Shown: positions 1 through 6,768, counted from the first letter of the stretch. The stretch: 11,482 nt of DNA from Hadesarchaea archaeon DG-33 (GCA_001515185.1 LQHI01000026.1:1-11482); one strand, 5' to 3'. Notes: generated by a model not told the origin, from the sequence alone. Translations and numbers: made by a program.

Positions 1-852
1 AAGCTTTACGCGGCTGGACAAGATTTGCTGGGCGAAGCCTTCTCGGGCAACGTGAAGGGCATGGGGCCGGGTGTTGCTGAAATGGAGTTCGAAGAAAGAA
101 AGAGTGACCCCATAGTAGTTTTCGCTGCTGACAAGACAGAACCTGGAGCATGGAACCTTCCGCTATTCAAAATATTCGCAGACCCCTTTAGCACCGCAGG
201 CTTGGTAATCGATCCGTCCATGCATGGTGGCTTTACATTCAGGGTAATGGACGTCATGGAAAACAAAACTGTAGACTTAGTATGTCCAGCGGAGATGTAC
301 GACTTGATTGCCCTGCTGGGTACTCCGGGGCGCTACGTGATCGAAAGGATATACCGCTCATCGGACAAACTGTTGGCGTCTGTGGCGAGCACCTCTAGGT
401 TGAGCCTCATCGCAGGGCGTTACGTTGGAAAGGACGACCCAGTCTGCATTGTAAGAGGACAACACGGCTTGCCGTCCGTAGGCGAAGTATTGGCGCCTTT
501 CGGCATGCCTCACCTTGTGGCTGGCTGGATGAGGGGCAGTCATCACGGGCCTTTGATGCCAGTTAGTCTGAAGGATGCAAAATGCACCTTTTTCGATGGA
601 CCTCCGAGGGTTGTTGCCTTAGGTTTCCAGGTCTCAGACGGACACATAGTAGGAGTAAACGAGAATGAACCAGCAGACCTCTTTGACGACCCGGCGTTCG
701 ACAAGGCTAGGGCTACAGCGAATGAACTGGCCGATTATCTGAGACGCCAAGGAGAATTTATGCCGGCTAGGCTTGGCCCGGATGAGATGGAGTACACAAC
801 GCTGCCACAAGTGCTAGACAGTTTAAAAGATCGCCTCAAGCCAATCGCCTGA
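1..852 (+). CDS. fbp: Fructose-1,6-bisphosphate aldolase/phosphatase, archaeal type V (5' end cut off)
   Basis: This bifunctional gluconeogenic enzyme joins dihydroxyacetone phosphate and glyceraldehyde 3-phosphate and then dephosphorylates the product to fructose 6-phosphate. The reading frame is open to base 1, so the N-terminus lies outside the window; the internal TTG at 25 is not a real start. Family hallmarks are ADKTEPGA (about bases 127-150), AGRYVGKDDP (about 412-441), RGSHHGPLMP and FFDGPPRVVA. By position, the Tyr-Val-Gly-Lys-Asp-Asp run (421-438) matches Tyr229, the Schiff-base Lys232 and metal-binding Asp233/Asp234 of the Sulfolobus enzyme, and Tyr in EMEYTTL near the C-terminus matches Tyr348. 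By that numbering about 88 residues are missing, including most N-terminal metal ligands. The stop is TGA, followed by a T-rich stretch. The family is typical of archaea and deep-branching thermophilic bacteria. Confidence 0.95.
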   Translation, partial: KLYAAGQDLLGEAFSGNVKGMGPGVAEMEFEERKSDPIVVFAADKTEPGAWNLPLFKIFADPFSTAGLVIDPSMHGGFTFRVMDVMENKTVDLVCPAEMYDLIALLGTPGRYVIERIYRSSDKLLASVASTSRLSLIAGRYVGKDDPVCIVRGQHGLPSVGEVLAPFGMPHLVAGWMRGSHHGPLMPVSLKDAKCTFFDGPPRVVALGFQVSDGHIVGVNENEPADLFDDPAFDKARATANELADYLRRQGEFMPARLGPDEMEYTTLPQVLDSLKDRLKPIA

Positions 853-855
853 ATA

Positions 856-868
856 TTCTTTTTCTTTT
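856..868 (+). terminator. T-rich probable terminator after the FBP aldolase/phosphatase gene
   Basis: A T5-C-T4 run begins a few bases after the TGA stop, as expected for archaeal intrinsic termination, which needs only an oligo-T stretch on the coding strand. Just beyond it an A6 run (874-879) reads as T6 on the other strand and could end transcripts from the VTT gene arriving from the right. The two genes are convergent, so a back-to-back terminator pair makes sense. This is inferred from base composition only. Confidence 0.45.
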
Positions 869-921
869 AGCCGAAAAAATTACTTGACGCAAGCAGACCA
901 GAATTCTGCTGCTTAACCTTT

Positions 922-1587
922 TTAAGATAAGTATTTTTCGACAAGCTTTTCCCAATTGATTCTAAACATTGCAAAGACGACTAAGACAAGCAAAATTGTC
1001 GTTGCCACGGCAATTATCATTTCCCCTTCCGCAAACACTGCTCCCGCCGCAACCCCGACGTGGGTGATAATCAAAGACATCAGGAACTTCCCTAACACGC
1101 ATGGGATAAAAACTTTCCAGAGATTGTAGCGCATCAGACCAAGCGGGATGAAGAGGAGATCATCTGGAAGAGGGGTCAAGGCGAAGATGAAAACTGCTGG
1201 CATTCCAAAACGATTGAAGATCTTTAACATAGCATTAAAACGACGGTCGTGCTTTTTATTCACGACCCGTCTGCCAACATAACCCAGTCCATAACCCACG
1301 AGCTCGCCCACCGCTGCCCCAAGCCCAGCAACAACGGCGAGCAGGAGGGGATTAAACCCAAATTGTGGTGCACTGATGGTTAACAGAATTACGGTGTATG
1401 GGATTGGAATTATAACAGATGTGGCACCGATGAAGCTGAGCAGAAAAACACCTAGATAGCCTAACTTGCCCAAACCACTGAGCATCGCGTAAAGGTCCTC
1501 GCGGGCAAAATATACCGCCACTAGTGCAATAATCGCTATGAATAAGAGAGCGAACAGTAAAACCCTTTTCTGGGTAAATTTACTCAT
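922..1587 (-). CDS. VTT/DedA-superfamily (SNARE-associated) membrane protein
   Basis: This is a multi-span membrane protein of 221 residues. An N-terminal hydrophobic helix (about residues 9-26) is followed by FAREDLYAM (27-35) and then the VTT core. The core shows the re-entrant GELVGYGLGYVGRR segment and the RFGMPAVFIFALTPLPDD segment, which carries the conserved Pro-Leu-Pro-Asp-Asp of archaeal members. Bacterial DedA relatives have been shown to return undecaprenyl phosphate across the membrane, and eukaryotic VTT proteins scramble lipids; a lipid or lipid-carrier transporter is therefore the best guess here. The ATG at 1587 was chosen because the N-terminus then matches that of the membrane protein encoded at 6831-7770. 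An in-frame TTG at 1617 lies 13 bases after a strong GGAGGAG (complement of 1631-1637) and would add ten residues. It converges with fbp and is divergent from the GT4 gene. Confidence 0.85.
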   Translation of the reverse strand: MSKFTQKRVLLFALLFIAIIALVAVYFAREDLYAMLSGLGKLGYLGVFLLSFIGATSVIIPIPYTVILLTISAPQFGFNPLLLAVVAGLGAAVGELVGYGLGYVGRRVVNKKHDRRFNAMLKIFNRFGMPAVFIFALTPLPDDLLFIPLGLMRYNLWKVFIPCVLGKFLMSLIITHVGVAAGAVFAEGEMIIAVATTILLVLVVFAMFRINWEKLVEKYLS

Positions 1588-1794
1588 TTGAATCACGCCA
1601 TCAGTGCTTGCAAACAATCCTGCAGCTAATCTCCTCCCATCGACTACCTCACAGCTGATAACCAGCCATGATGAAGAACTCTCCCATGCACCTGCTCAAC
1701 CCTCCGCACATGAACATGCCTGTCATTTGATCACCTGATGTGGTTTTTACCCTCGCTCGCAAATACCTAACTTGTGGGGAATAAATGCCTAGGG

Positions 1795-1827
1795 TAAAAA
1801 ACTGCCTGATGTCTCCAACCAAGGGGA
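1795..1827 (+). promoter_or_regulatory. Probable TATA box and ribosome site of the first GT4 gene
   Basis: TAAAAAAC at 1795-1802 is centred about 34 bases before the ATG at 1832. GGGGAT at 1823-1828 could serve as the ribosome site. The TATA-to-ATG distance equals that seen before the 62-residue membrane protein gene and its decayed copy, which supports a short-leader archaeal promoter. The rest of the 1588-1831 gap shows no coding signal I trust; it must also hold the promoter of the leftward VTT gene. Confidence 0.4.
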
Positions 1828-1831
1828 TTAA

Positions 1832-2926
1832 ATGCGAATAGGCTTCTTTACCGATACCTTCCTGCCCCAGCGAAATGGGGTGGTTACCTCGATCCTGAGC
1901 TTCGGTCCGGAACTCATCAAAAAAGGACATGAAGTTTTCGTCTTTTGTCCCCAATCAAACGTGAAGGAGCATCGTGGAATGGTAGTGCGCTCATACCCAT
2001 CCGTAACTTTTAGACCATATCCCGAGTTCAAGATTGCAGTCCCCCGAGGCAGCGGCAGCCCCCCAAAACTCGATATCGTCCACACCCACGGTCCATTCTC
2101 GCTTGGCGTTTTCGGACTGAGAGTTGCGAAAAAGCAGGGCGTACCTCCAGTATCCACCTTTCATACAATGCTCTCTGAATACGTTCGATACCTCTCTAGA
2201 TTTGGGCGTGGGGTACTCAGGAGAATCACGTGGAAGTACTGCAGATTTTACTACAATCGATGCCACAAAATCATCGCCCCCAGCAACGCGTTGAAGAAGA
2301 TTTTGCTACAACACCAAATCAAGAAATCAATTGCCGTTGTACCTACCGGCATCGACCTCGACTTCCTCAAGCCGATCGAGAAGAAAAAAGCTAAGAAAAA
2401 ACTTGGAATCGATGCTGAGCAAGTTTTCCTAATGCTCGGTAGGCTTGGATTCGAGAAAAACATTGATGTCGTGCTTCAAGCGTGCAAAGATGTTAATGCA
2501 AAATTTATCATCGCTGGCAGAGGACCGGCTGAACGAACCCTCAAAAATCTTAGGAGGAAGCTTGGCCTCCAGAAAAAAGTTTCCTTCACGGGATATGTCC
2601 CTGAAAAATTGAAACCGATTTACTACTCGGCGGCGGACGCATTTGTAATAGCATCGACGAGCGAAACCCAAGCGGTGGTCGTGGCGGAGGCTATGGCCTG
2701 TGGCTGTCCTGTGATTGGCGCGAACTCGTTGGCAATACCCGAGATGGTAAAGAACGGAAAAAACGGTTATCTTTTTGAACCTGGGAATCCTGAGGAACTC
2801 TCAAAAATCCTATCATCGTTCGATCCACCGAAGAGGATGCGCGTTGATGCGTTGAAGTCCGGACGTCGATTTTCAATAGAAAACTGCACAAATAAATTGG
2901 AGAAGCTTTACAGTAGCTTGTTATAA
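1832..2926 (+). CDS. Glycosyltransferase family 4, similar to glycolipid-forming glucosyl/mannosyltransferases
   Basis: This is a 364-residue retaining GT-B enzyme. The N-terminal Rossmann half opens with FFTDTFLPQRNGVVTSI, close to the diacylglycerol glucosyltransferase and PimB-like subgroup, followed by HTHGPFSLG (84-92) and STFHTM. The C-terminal half has VPTGID (170-175), LGRLGFEKN, IAGRGP and the donor-binding EX7E motif with Glu278 and Glu286 (SETQAVVVAEAMACGCPVIG). The SETQ form of this motif is common in glycolipid synthases. No membrane helix is visible; the basic, aromatic segment at 126-146 could sit on the membrane surface. The product is probably cytoplasmic and peripheral, and transfers a sugar from a nucleotide donor to a lipid or lipid-linked acceptor. 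The actual sugar and acceptor cannot be read from sequence. It is followed after 21 bases by a GT2 gene, probably in one transcript. Confidence 0.9.
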   Translation: MRIGFFTDTFLPQRNGVVTSILSFGPELIKKGHEVFVFCPQSNVKEHRGMVVRSYPSVTFRPYPEFKIAVPRGSGSPPKLDIVHTHGPFSLGVFGLRVAKKQGVPPVSTFHTMLSEYVRYLSRFGRGVLRRITWKYCRFYYNRCHKIIAPSNALKKILLQHQIKKSIAVVPTGIDLDFLKPIEKKKAKKKLGIDAEQVFLMLGRLGFEKNIDVVLQACKDVNAKFIIAGRGPAERTLKNLRRKLGLQKKVSFTGYVPEKLKPIYYSAADAFVIASTSETQAVVVAEAMACGCPVIGANSLAIPEMVKNGKNGYLFEPGNPEELSKILSSFDPPKRMRVDALKSGRRFSIENCTNKLEKLYSSLL

Positions 2927-2947
2927 AGTGCCTCTTGAGGTATTAGG

Positions 2948-3673
2948 GTGACAAATGTGAAGATATCAATAATTATCCCAACACTAAACGAAGAAAAATA
3001 CATTGGTCGATGCTTAGAATCGATAAAAAACCAAACATGCAAAGATTATGAAATAATAGTGGTTGATGGGTATAGCAAGGACAAAACAGTTGATATAGCA
3101 AAAAAAATCAAAGCTAAAATAATTAAACAAAAACCAAGTGGTTTCGCCAAAGCAAAAAACGAGGGCGCACGTCATGCAAAAGGAGACATCTTGTGTTTTA
3201 TTGACGCAGACTCAGCAATGCGCAAAGATCACTTAGAAAAGCTTTCTAAATGTTACAAAAACGAGAGTGTGATGGGTGTTGGGGGCCCACTACGCCCTGA
3301 TTCAAAACAATTGAAGCACCGCGTAATGTATTTTTTCACGTGTGATTTCTTGCCGCTGCTAACAGCACGCTTATTCCATTTTTATCAATACCAATCAGCA
3401 AATAGTTTTCGCAGGAACTTTTTTGAAAAGATTGGCGGTTTTAATGAGAACTTGGAGAAGCTCGAGGATAATGAGATTGCAAACAGGGCGCGGAAACACG
3501 GGAAGCTTGTTTGGGCACGCGATTTGTATGTTACAAGTAGCACGCGCAGGGTTAATTTTGGCTTAAAATCCTATGTACGTAACATAGTTGAATTTCTCGA
3601 TGGCTATTTTAAGTTGTACATATTGAAAAAGCAAAAACTCAAGTATAGGGAAAAATACACTGCAATCAGGTAA
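2948..3673 (+). CDS. Glycosyltransferase family 2 (GT-A fold)
   Basis: This is a 241-residue inverting glycosyltransferase. It opens with ISIIIPTLNEEKYIGRCLES, followed by VVDGYSKDKT (Asp40, nucleotide binding), KAKNEGARHAKGD and the DXD motif Asp86-Ala-Asp88 that binds the metal-nucleotide sugar. The segment GGFNENLEKLEDNEIANRA supplies the likely catalytic acid/base region (Glu-Asp). There are no membrane spans. The GTG start at 2948 is set by GAGGT at 2937-2941. It lies 21 bases after the GT4 stop, so co-transcription is likely. Base use differs from the neighbours: bases 2941-3000 contain 17 G+C out of 60, while 9061-9120 in the pcm gene contain 34 out of 60. The gene is also rich in AAA and ATA codons, which suggests recent acquisition. 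Donor and acceptor are unknown. Confidence 0.9.
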   Translation: MTNVKISIIIPTLNEEKYIGRCLESIKNQTCKDYEIIVVDGYSKDKTVDIAKKIKAKIIKQKPSGFAKAKNEGARHAKGDILCFIDADSAMRKDHLEKLSKCYKNESVMGVGGPLRPDSKQLKHRVMYFFTCDFLPLLTARLFHFYQYQSANSFRRNFFEKIGGFNENLEKLEDNEIANRARKHGKLVWARDLYVTSSTRRVNFGLKSYVRNIVEFLDGYFKLYILKKQKLKYREKYTAIR

Positions 3674-3720
3674 AGAACAAGTCAGACCCTTAAAAATCCC
3701 GATGCCTTCTGTGTCCCAGT

Positions 3721-4683
3721 TCACCTTGTACTAACTTCTCCGTATTCTGCCTTGTACCAATCCACAAAAGCACTTAACCCCCGATCGAACCCAACTTTTC
3801 GATCGAAGCCCAATTTTTTTAACTTTGAAATATCAGCGAGCGTTTTCTGCACGTCGCCATGCCATGAAAACCCAGTGTAGAAAGTCTTGGTTTTTCTTAC
3901 CAAACCCAGCATCCCAAGCAGTTTTTCCACTATTTCTTTCACGCTGTGATTCTCGCCCGAACCGACATTATACGCCTCACCTGAAAGTTTTCCCTTTGCT
4001 GCCACTAGCGTGATCGCCTCGATCGCGTCGTCGATGTAAAGGTAGTCCTTTGTCTGAGCTCCTGTTCCAAGAACCTCAAGTTTTTTGTCATTTTTCTGAA
4101 GCTTCTGCAAAATGTCAAACATCGCACCCTTCCTTGAGCGCAAGCCAAAAATGTTGTAAAACCGAAGGCTCGCGGATTTCAGCCCGTACAAAGCAGAATA
4201 GGACGAACAATACACTTCTCCCGCTGCTTTAGACGCGCCATAGTTTGAAATCGGCAGAAGAGGGTGATCCTCAAGCGTGGGGAGTGCCGCGTCTCCGTAG
4301 ACCGTCGAAGAGCTAGCGAAGATCACCGTTCCAATATCGGCTTTTCTCGCATACTTGAGCACGTTAAGTGTGCCCTGAACATTTATCTCAAAATCCCGTG
4401 TAGGGTTTTCGGTCGACTTTGGAACGCTTGACTGGGCAGCGAAGTGAAAAACCATGTCTGCATCTTTAGATGACTTTGATAAATCTTCCACGTTCAGAAT
4501 ATTTCCCTTAACTAGCTCAAAATGCTTGCTTTTCTTGAGGTTTGAAAGATTCTTTAGGTAACCATTAGAAAAATCGTCTAACCCAACCACCTCAAGACCG
4601 AGGGAGTGTACCCTTTCCGCGAGATGGCTACCTATAAAGCCCGCGACACCAGTTATAAGCACCCTAGAAGCTCGATTCAACAC
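3721..4683 (-). CDS. NAD-dependent sugar epimerase/dehydratase, UDP-glucose 4-epimerase-like
   Basis: This extended short-chain dehydrogenase of about 320 residues acts on a nucleotide sugar. The NAD-binding TGVAGFIGSH is at residues 11-20, LDDFSNG follows at the end of beta-2, and FHFAAQSSVP is the usual segment near NAD. The catalytic SSSTVYG lies at 124-130, and YxxxK is Tyr148/Lys152 (YGASK). LRFYNIFGLRSRKGAM and YLYIDDAI match the substrate half of GalE/WbpP-like enzymes. The GTG at 4683 is preferred: it has GGTGG four bases upstream (complement of 4688-4692) and begins just before the first beta strand. Longer forms from 4710 or 4743 would add residues with no family counterpart and run into the divergent promoter. 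It converges with the GT2 gene (47 bases apart) and probably supplies an activated sugar to the neighbouring glycosyltransferases. The exact substrate is not determinable. Confidence 0.9.
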   Translation of the reverse strand: MLNRASRVLITGVAGFIGSHLAERVHSLGLEVVGLDDFSNGYLKNLSNLKKSKHFELVKGNILNVEDLSKSSKDADMVFHFAAQSSVPKSTENPTRDFEINVQGTLNVLKYARKADIGTVIFASSSTVYGDAALPTLEDHPLLPISNYGASKAAGEVYCSSYSALYGLKSASLRFYNIFGLRSRKGAMFDILQKLQKNDKKLEVLGTGAQTKDYLYIDDAIEAITLVAAKGKLSGEAYNVGSGENHSVKEIVEKLLGMLGLVRKTKTFYTGFSWHGDVQKTLADISKLKKLGFDRKVGFDRGLSAFVDWYKAEYGEVSTR

Positions 4684-4717
4684 CTTGCCACCCACTAATA
4701 AAGAGGACATGGTAAGG

Positions 4718-4725
4718 GTTATAAC
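4718..4725. promoter_or_regulatory. Palindromic TATA-like box GTTATAAC, possibly two-way
   Basis: The octamer is its own reverse complement. It is centred about 34 bases before the ATG of the decayed small gene at 4756 and about 39 bases before the GTG of the leftward epimerase gene. A symmetric TATA element could direct transcription both ways, so it may still drive the epimerase even though the rightward gene is dead. Inferred from position and sequence only. Confidence 0.35.
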
Positions 4726-4755
4726 AATTTTCTCCCCACACATCAGTTGATTGAC

Positions 4756-4850
4756 ATGAGAGTGAACTTGAAAAAGTGAATTAGGACAAACAGCGTGTAT
4801 GTTGCCATATGGATTTTAATGGGCTTAGTCTATGAATTGCCGTGTTATTG
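4756..4850 (+). pseudogene. Decayed copy of the 62-residue membrane protein gene found at 6089-6277
   Basis: Read from ATG 4756, the first 24 codons match the start of the gene at 6089: 55 of 72 bases and 19 of 24 residues are the same. Many changes fall at third codon positions, so the copy was under protein-level selection before it died. Codon 8 is TGA (4777-4779) where the intact gene has TGG for Trp. After VAIWILMGL the copy lacks six codons (an in-frame 18-base gap) and then resumes at Val-Tyr-Glu-Leu. Beyond 4839 similarity fades; a frame change with Ala-Val then hydrophobic residues is visible to about 4850. The C-terminal half is missing because the convergent GT4 gene ends at 4869. 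Both copies stand divergent from a leftward sugar-enzyme gene, with a TATA-like box about 34 bases upstream. Confidence 0.85.
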
Positions 4851-4868
4851 TTGTATCAGCATCGGTTT

Positions 4869-6020
4869 TCACTGTGTTCCCCCGAGATAATTCTTGTAAC
4901 TCCGCTCAACTTTTCCCGCTATAACGTCAAAATCAAAAACTTTTTCGCTTTTCTCTCTCGCTTTCCTCGACAACTTTTTTCTAAGTTTTTCGTCATCGAT
5001 TAACTTAATCGCCGCCTCTGCTATTTGCTCGGGGCTGCGCGGTTCAACAAGCAAGCCACAATCAGAAACTACCTCTAGGATACCGCCGACTTTTGTGGAG
5101 ATGATTGGATTTTCACACGCCATCGCCTCGAGCAAAACGATTCCAAACGGCTCCCATAAGGAAGGCAAAATGAAAAAATCGCTCGCGGAATAATACTCTA
5201 TCAATTTTCTTAGGGGGATGAACTGAGGCACGAAAATAATCCTCTCTCCGACCCCGGATTTATTTGCTAACGCTTTCAACCTCTCTAGTTCTGGTCCTCT
5301 GCCTATTATCACCGCCTTAAAATCGCGTTTGATTTCCTTTACGGCCCTTATCAAATATTCAACTCCCTTCTGGGGGATAAGCCTGCAAACGGTTGTTGAG
5401 AGGAACTCGCAGCCAAGCTCGTCCTTCAAATCGGTTTTGATTTTCTTGAATTTTTTCGTGTCGACTCCGTTGAAAATGACCTCTGTCCGCTCGCGGGGGT
5501 AATCTTTTGGAACTGTGACCTCTAAAGTCCATTTACTGTTCGCGATAATTTTATCTGCGCGCCTCATCACCCTATTACCTACCAAATCGTCGAAAAGTTG
5601 CCCCGCTCTATCGATTTCCTTGCTTATCCCCACTGTGCGAGCATTGTGCAACGTGAGGAAAAGCGGCTTACTCAAAAATTTTTTCCATATGGCTGTCGAT
5701 GAGAAGCTTAGAAAAAATCGGTTGTGCAAGTGAATAATATCAGGCTTTTCTTTTTTACACACTTTGAAAAAATGATGGGGGAAAAAGAATGGGATAGAGT
5801 ATGGTGGGGGGAGGAAAGCTGGGAGTTTTCTAAGGATAAGGGCCCTCATTCTGTATACTTTTGTTCCCACCACCATTTCCTCTTTCTTCGTCCCGGGCAA
5901 CCTAGAAGTGATGACGCTCACAGAATTCTTCTTGGATAAGCGCTTACATAACTCAAATATGTAATTCTCCGTGCCACCTGGGTAAGGGGAGAAAAAAGGG
6001 TTTACGTGCAGAATTCTCAT
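4869..6020 (-). CDS. Glycosyltransferase family 4 (second copy)
   Basis: This is a 383-residue retaining GT-B enzyme. MRILHVNPFFSPYPGGTENY is the classic GT4 opening, with the glycine-rich loop near the acceptor. IIHLHNRFF (95-103) and ANSKWT follow, then the linker VIFNGVDTKKF. The C-terminal donor domain has CRLIPQKGVEYLI (212-224), IIGRGPE and the EX7E pair Glu290/Glu298 (EPFGIVLLEAMA). The protein is lysine rich and has no clear membrane span, although LPAFLPPPYSIPFFFP (66-81) is hydrophobic and could touch the membrane. The ATG at 6020 has a good ribosome site, GGAGATC, just upstream on the coding strand. It resembles general archaeal and bacterial polysaccharide or glycolipid mannosyl/glucosyltransferases. 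It differs from the GT4 at 1832 in subgroup (EPFG instead of SETQ), so the two probably add different sugars or act on different acceptors. Confidence 0.92.
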   Translation of the reverse strand: MRILHVNPFFSPYPGGTENYIFELCKRLSKKNSVSVITSRLPGTKKEEMVVGTKVYRMRALILRKLPAFLPPPYSIPFFFPHHFFKVCKKEKPDIIHLHNRFFLSFSSTAIWKKFLSKPLFLTLHNARTVGISKEIDRAGQLFDDLVGNRVMRRADKIIANSKWTLEVTVPKDYPRERTEVIFNGVDTKKFKKIKTDLKDELGCEFLSTTVCRLIPQKGVEYLIRAVKEIKRDFKAVIIGRGPELERLKALANKSGVGERIIFVPQFIPLRKLIEYYSASDFFILPSLWEPFGIVLLEAMACENPIISTKVGGILEVVSDCGLLVEPRSPEQIAEAAIKLIDDEKLRKKLSRKAREKSEKVFDFDVIAGKVERSYKNYLGGTQ

Positions 6021-6051
6021 TTTGATCTCCAGAAATCTTTGGGGGGCTACA

Positions 6052-6059
6052 TTTAAAAC
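6052..6059 (+). promoter_or_regulatory. TATA-like box of the small membrane protein gene
   Basis: TTTAAAAC is centred about 33 bases before ATG 6089, which would place the transcript start only a few bases ahead of the ATG. No convincing ribosome site precedes that ATG, consistent with a nearly leaderless mRNA. The decayed copy at 4756 keeps an A/T box at the same distance, and TAACAAT also occurs upstream of both copies (4722-4728 and 6064-6070). Confidence 0.45.
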
Positions 6060-6088
6060 GTTCTAACAATATCTCGATTGGGCAATCC

Positions 6089-6277
6089 ATGAAGGTAAAC
6101 TTAAAAAAATGGATTCGGGCAAACAAGGCGTATGTGGCCATCTGGATCTTGATGGGCCTCATCGTGCTGGGATTAGTCACCTATGAGCTGGGAATCTACA
6201 CGCTTGCTGTAATTATACCATTTCTTTCCCTATTCATCATCGCCATGGTTAGAATGGTGCAGGAGCTGAGAAAATGA
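6089..6277 (+). CDS. Small membrane protein of 62 residues, unknown function
   Basis: I do not recognise the family. The protein has a basic N-terminus (MKVNLKKWIRANK), a hydrophobic segment at about residues 15-31, a short polar turn near Tyr-Glu (32-33), a second hydrophobic segment at about 35-53, and a charged tail ending QELRK. This predicts a two-helix hairpin with both ends in the cytoplasm under the positive-inside rule. That it is a real gene is supported by the divergent relative at 4756, whose substitutions are largely synonymous, and by its ATGA overlap with the next gene. It is transcribed away from the GT4 gene at 4869-6020. It may be an accessory subunit or anchor for the DUF457-like protein or for envelope assembly; that is inference. 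Confidence 0.75.
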   Translation: MKVNLKKWIRANKAYVAIWILMGLIVLGLVTYELGIYTLAVIIPFLSLFIIAMVRMVQELRK

Positions 6278-6768
6278 TGATTGCCCACGCGACTATCCCG
6301 CTTATCCTCTACGGGCTATTTCCAAATCACATAAGTCTACTCGCACTGCTTCTTGGCAGCGGGGCGCCTAACTTCGATGTTCTCCCAACTTTGCTTAGGA
6401 AAAAAACGCCAAAAAACGCCTTGACTGAATTTCACGCCGCAAGCGTCCTCCACACCCCGTTTTTTTACCTGATACTCCTCCCGTTTGTGTACCTCCTACT
6501 CGATTATTTCACGGTCGCTAGCAGCTTAACCATCGCAATATCATTCTCGATAGGGGGCATCTTGCACATCTTGATGGAGTGCTTCGACGAGAAGGGCAGG
6601 CTGTTACTTTACCCCTTCAGCAAAAAGTTCTATGGAATCCCTGTATTCCCATACGATTTCTGGACTTACCTGACAAGCAAAAAAACACTGGCCATTGAGG
6701 GATTGTTCTTCGTTATAGCGTGCGCCGTGCTAGCTTTACGATGGGCGGGGTTATACGCGGGATTCTAA
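6274..6768 (+). CDS. YdjM/DUF457-like integral membrane protein (putative metal-dependent hydrolase family)
   Basis: This 164-residue protein has about four hydrophobic segments. The pattern matches the YdjM/DUF457 membrane family (annotated as membrane-bound metal-dependent hydrolase): an early His (MMIAHATIPL), GSGAPNFDVLP in place of the usual Pro-Asp-x-Asp, LHTPFFYLIL in place of Thr-His-Ser, and GGILHILMECFDEKGRLLLYPF in place of the usual His-x3-Asp...Gly...Pro-Phe block. Two presumed ligands differ: the first Asp of PDxD is Asn, and the Asp after the second His is Glu. Activity is therefore uncertain; family members are themselves poorly characterised. The start ATG overlaps the stop of the 62-residue gene (ATGA, 6274-6277), so the two are very probably translated together. 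It converges with the UPF0104 gene. Confidence 0.7.
   Translation: MMIAHATIPLILYGLFPNHISLLALLLGSGAPNFDVLPTLLRKKTPKNALTEFHAASVLHTPFFYLILLPFVYLLLDYFTVASSLTIAISFSIGGILHILMECFDEKGRLLLYPFSKKFYGIPVFPYDFWTYLTSKKTLAIEGLFFVIACAVLALRWAGLYAGF

Noticed and set aside
1..6. HindIII site (AAGCTT) exactly at the first base
   Set aside because: It could mark a clone end, but HindIII sites also occur elsewhere in the window and no vector sequence is visible. Nothing biological follows from it.
1588..1831. Possible tRNA or small RNA in the largest intergenic gap
   Set aside because: I found no cloverleaf, no TTC-type T-loop signature and no strong hairpin. The gap is adequately explained by divergent promoters.
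1649..1954. Minus-strand open frame of 101 codons covering the gap and the start of the first GT4 gene
   Set aside because: Its first third lies over the conserved GT4 N-terminus, it has no recognisable motif, and it conflicts with the promoter and start of the GT4 gene.
4777..4779. TGA in the decayed small gene read as Trp or selenocysteine
   Set aside because: The intact copy has TGG there, but TGA is used as a normal stop by several genes in the window (fbp, epimerase, the second GT4, the 62-residue gene, thermosome). The copy also has a gap and a lost C-terminus, so it is simply broken.
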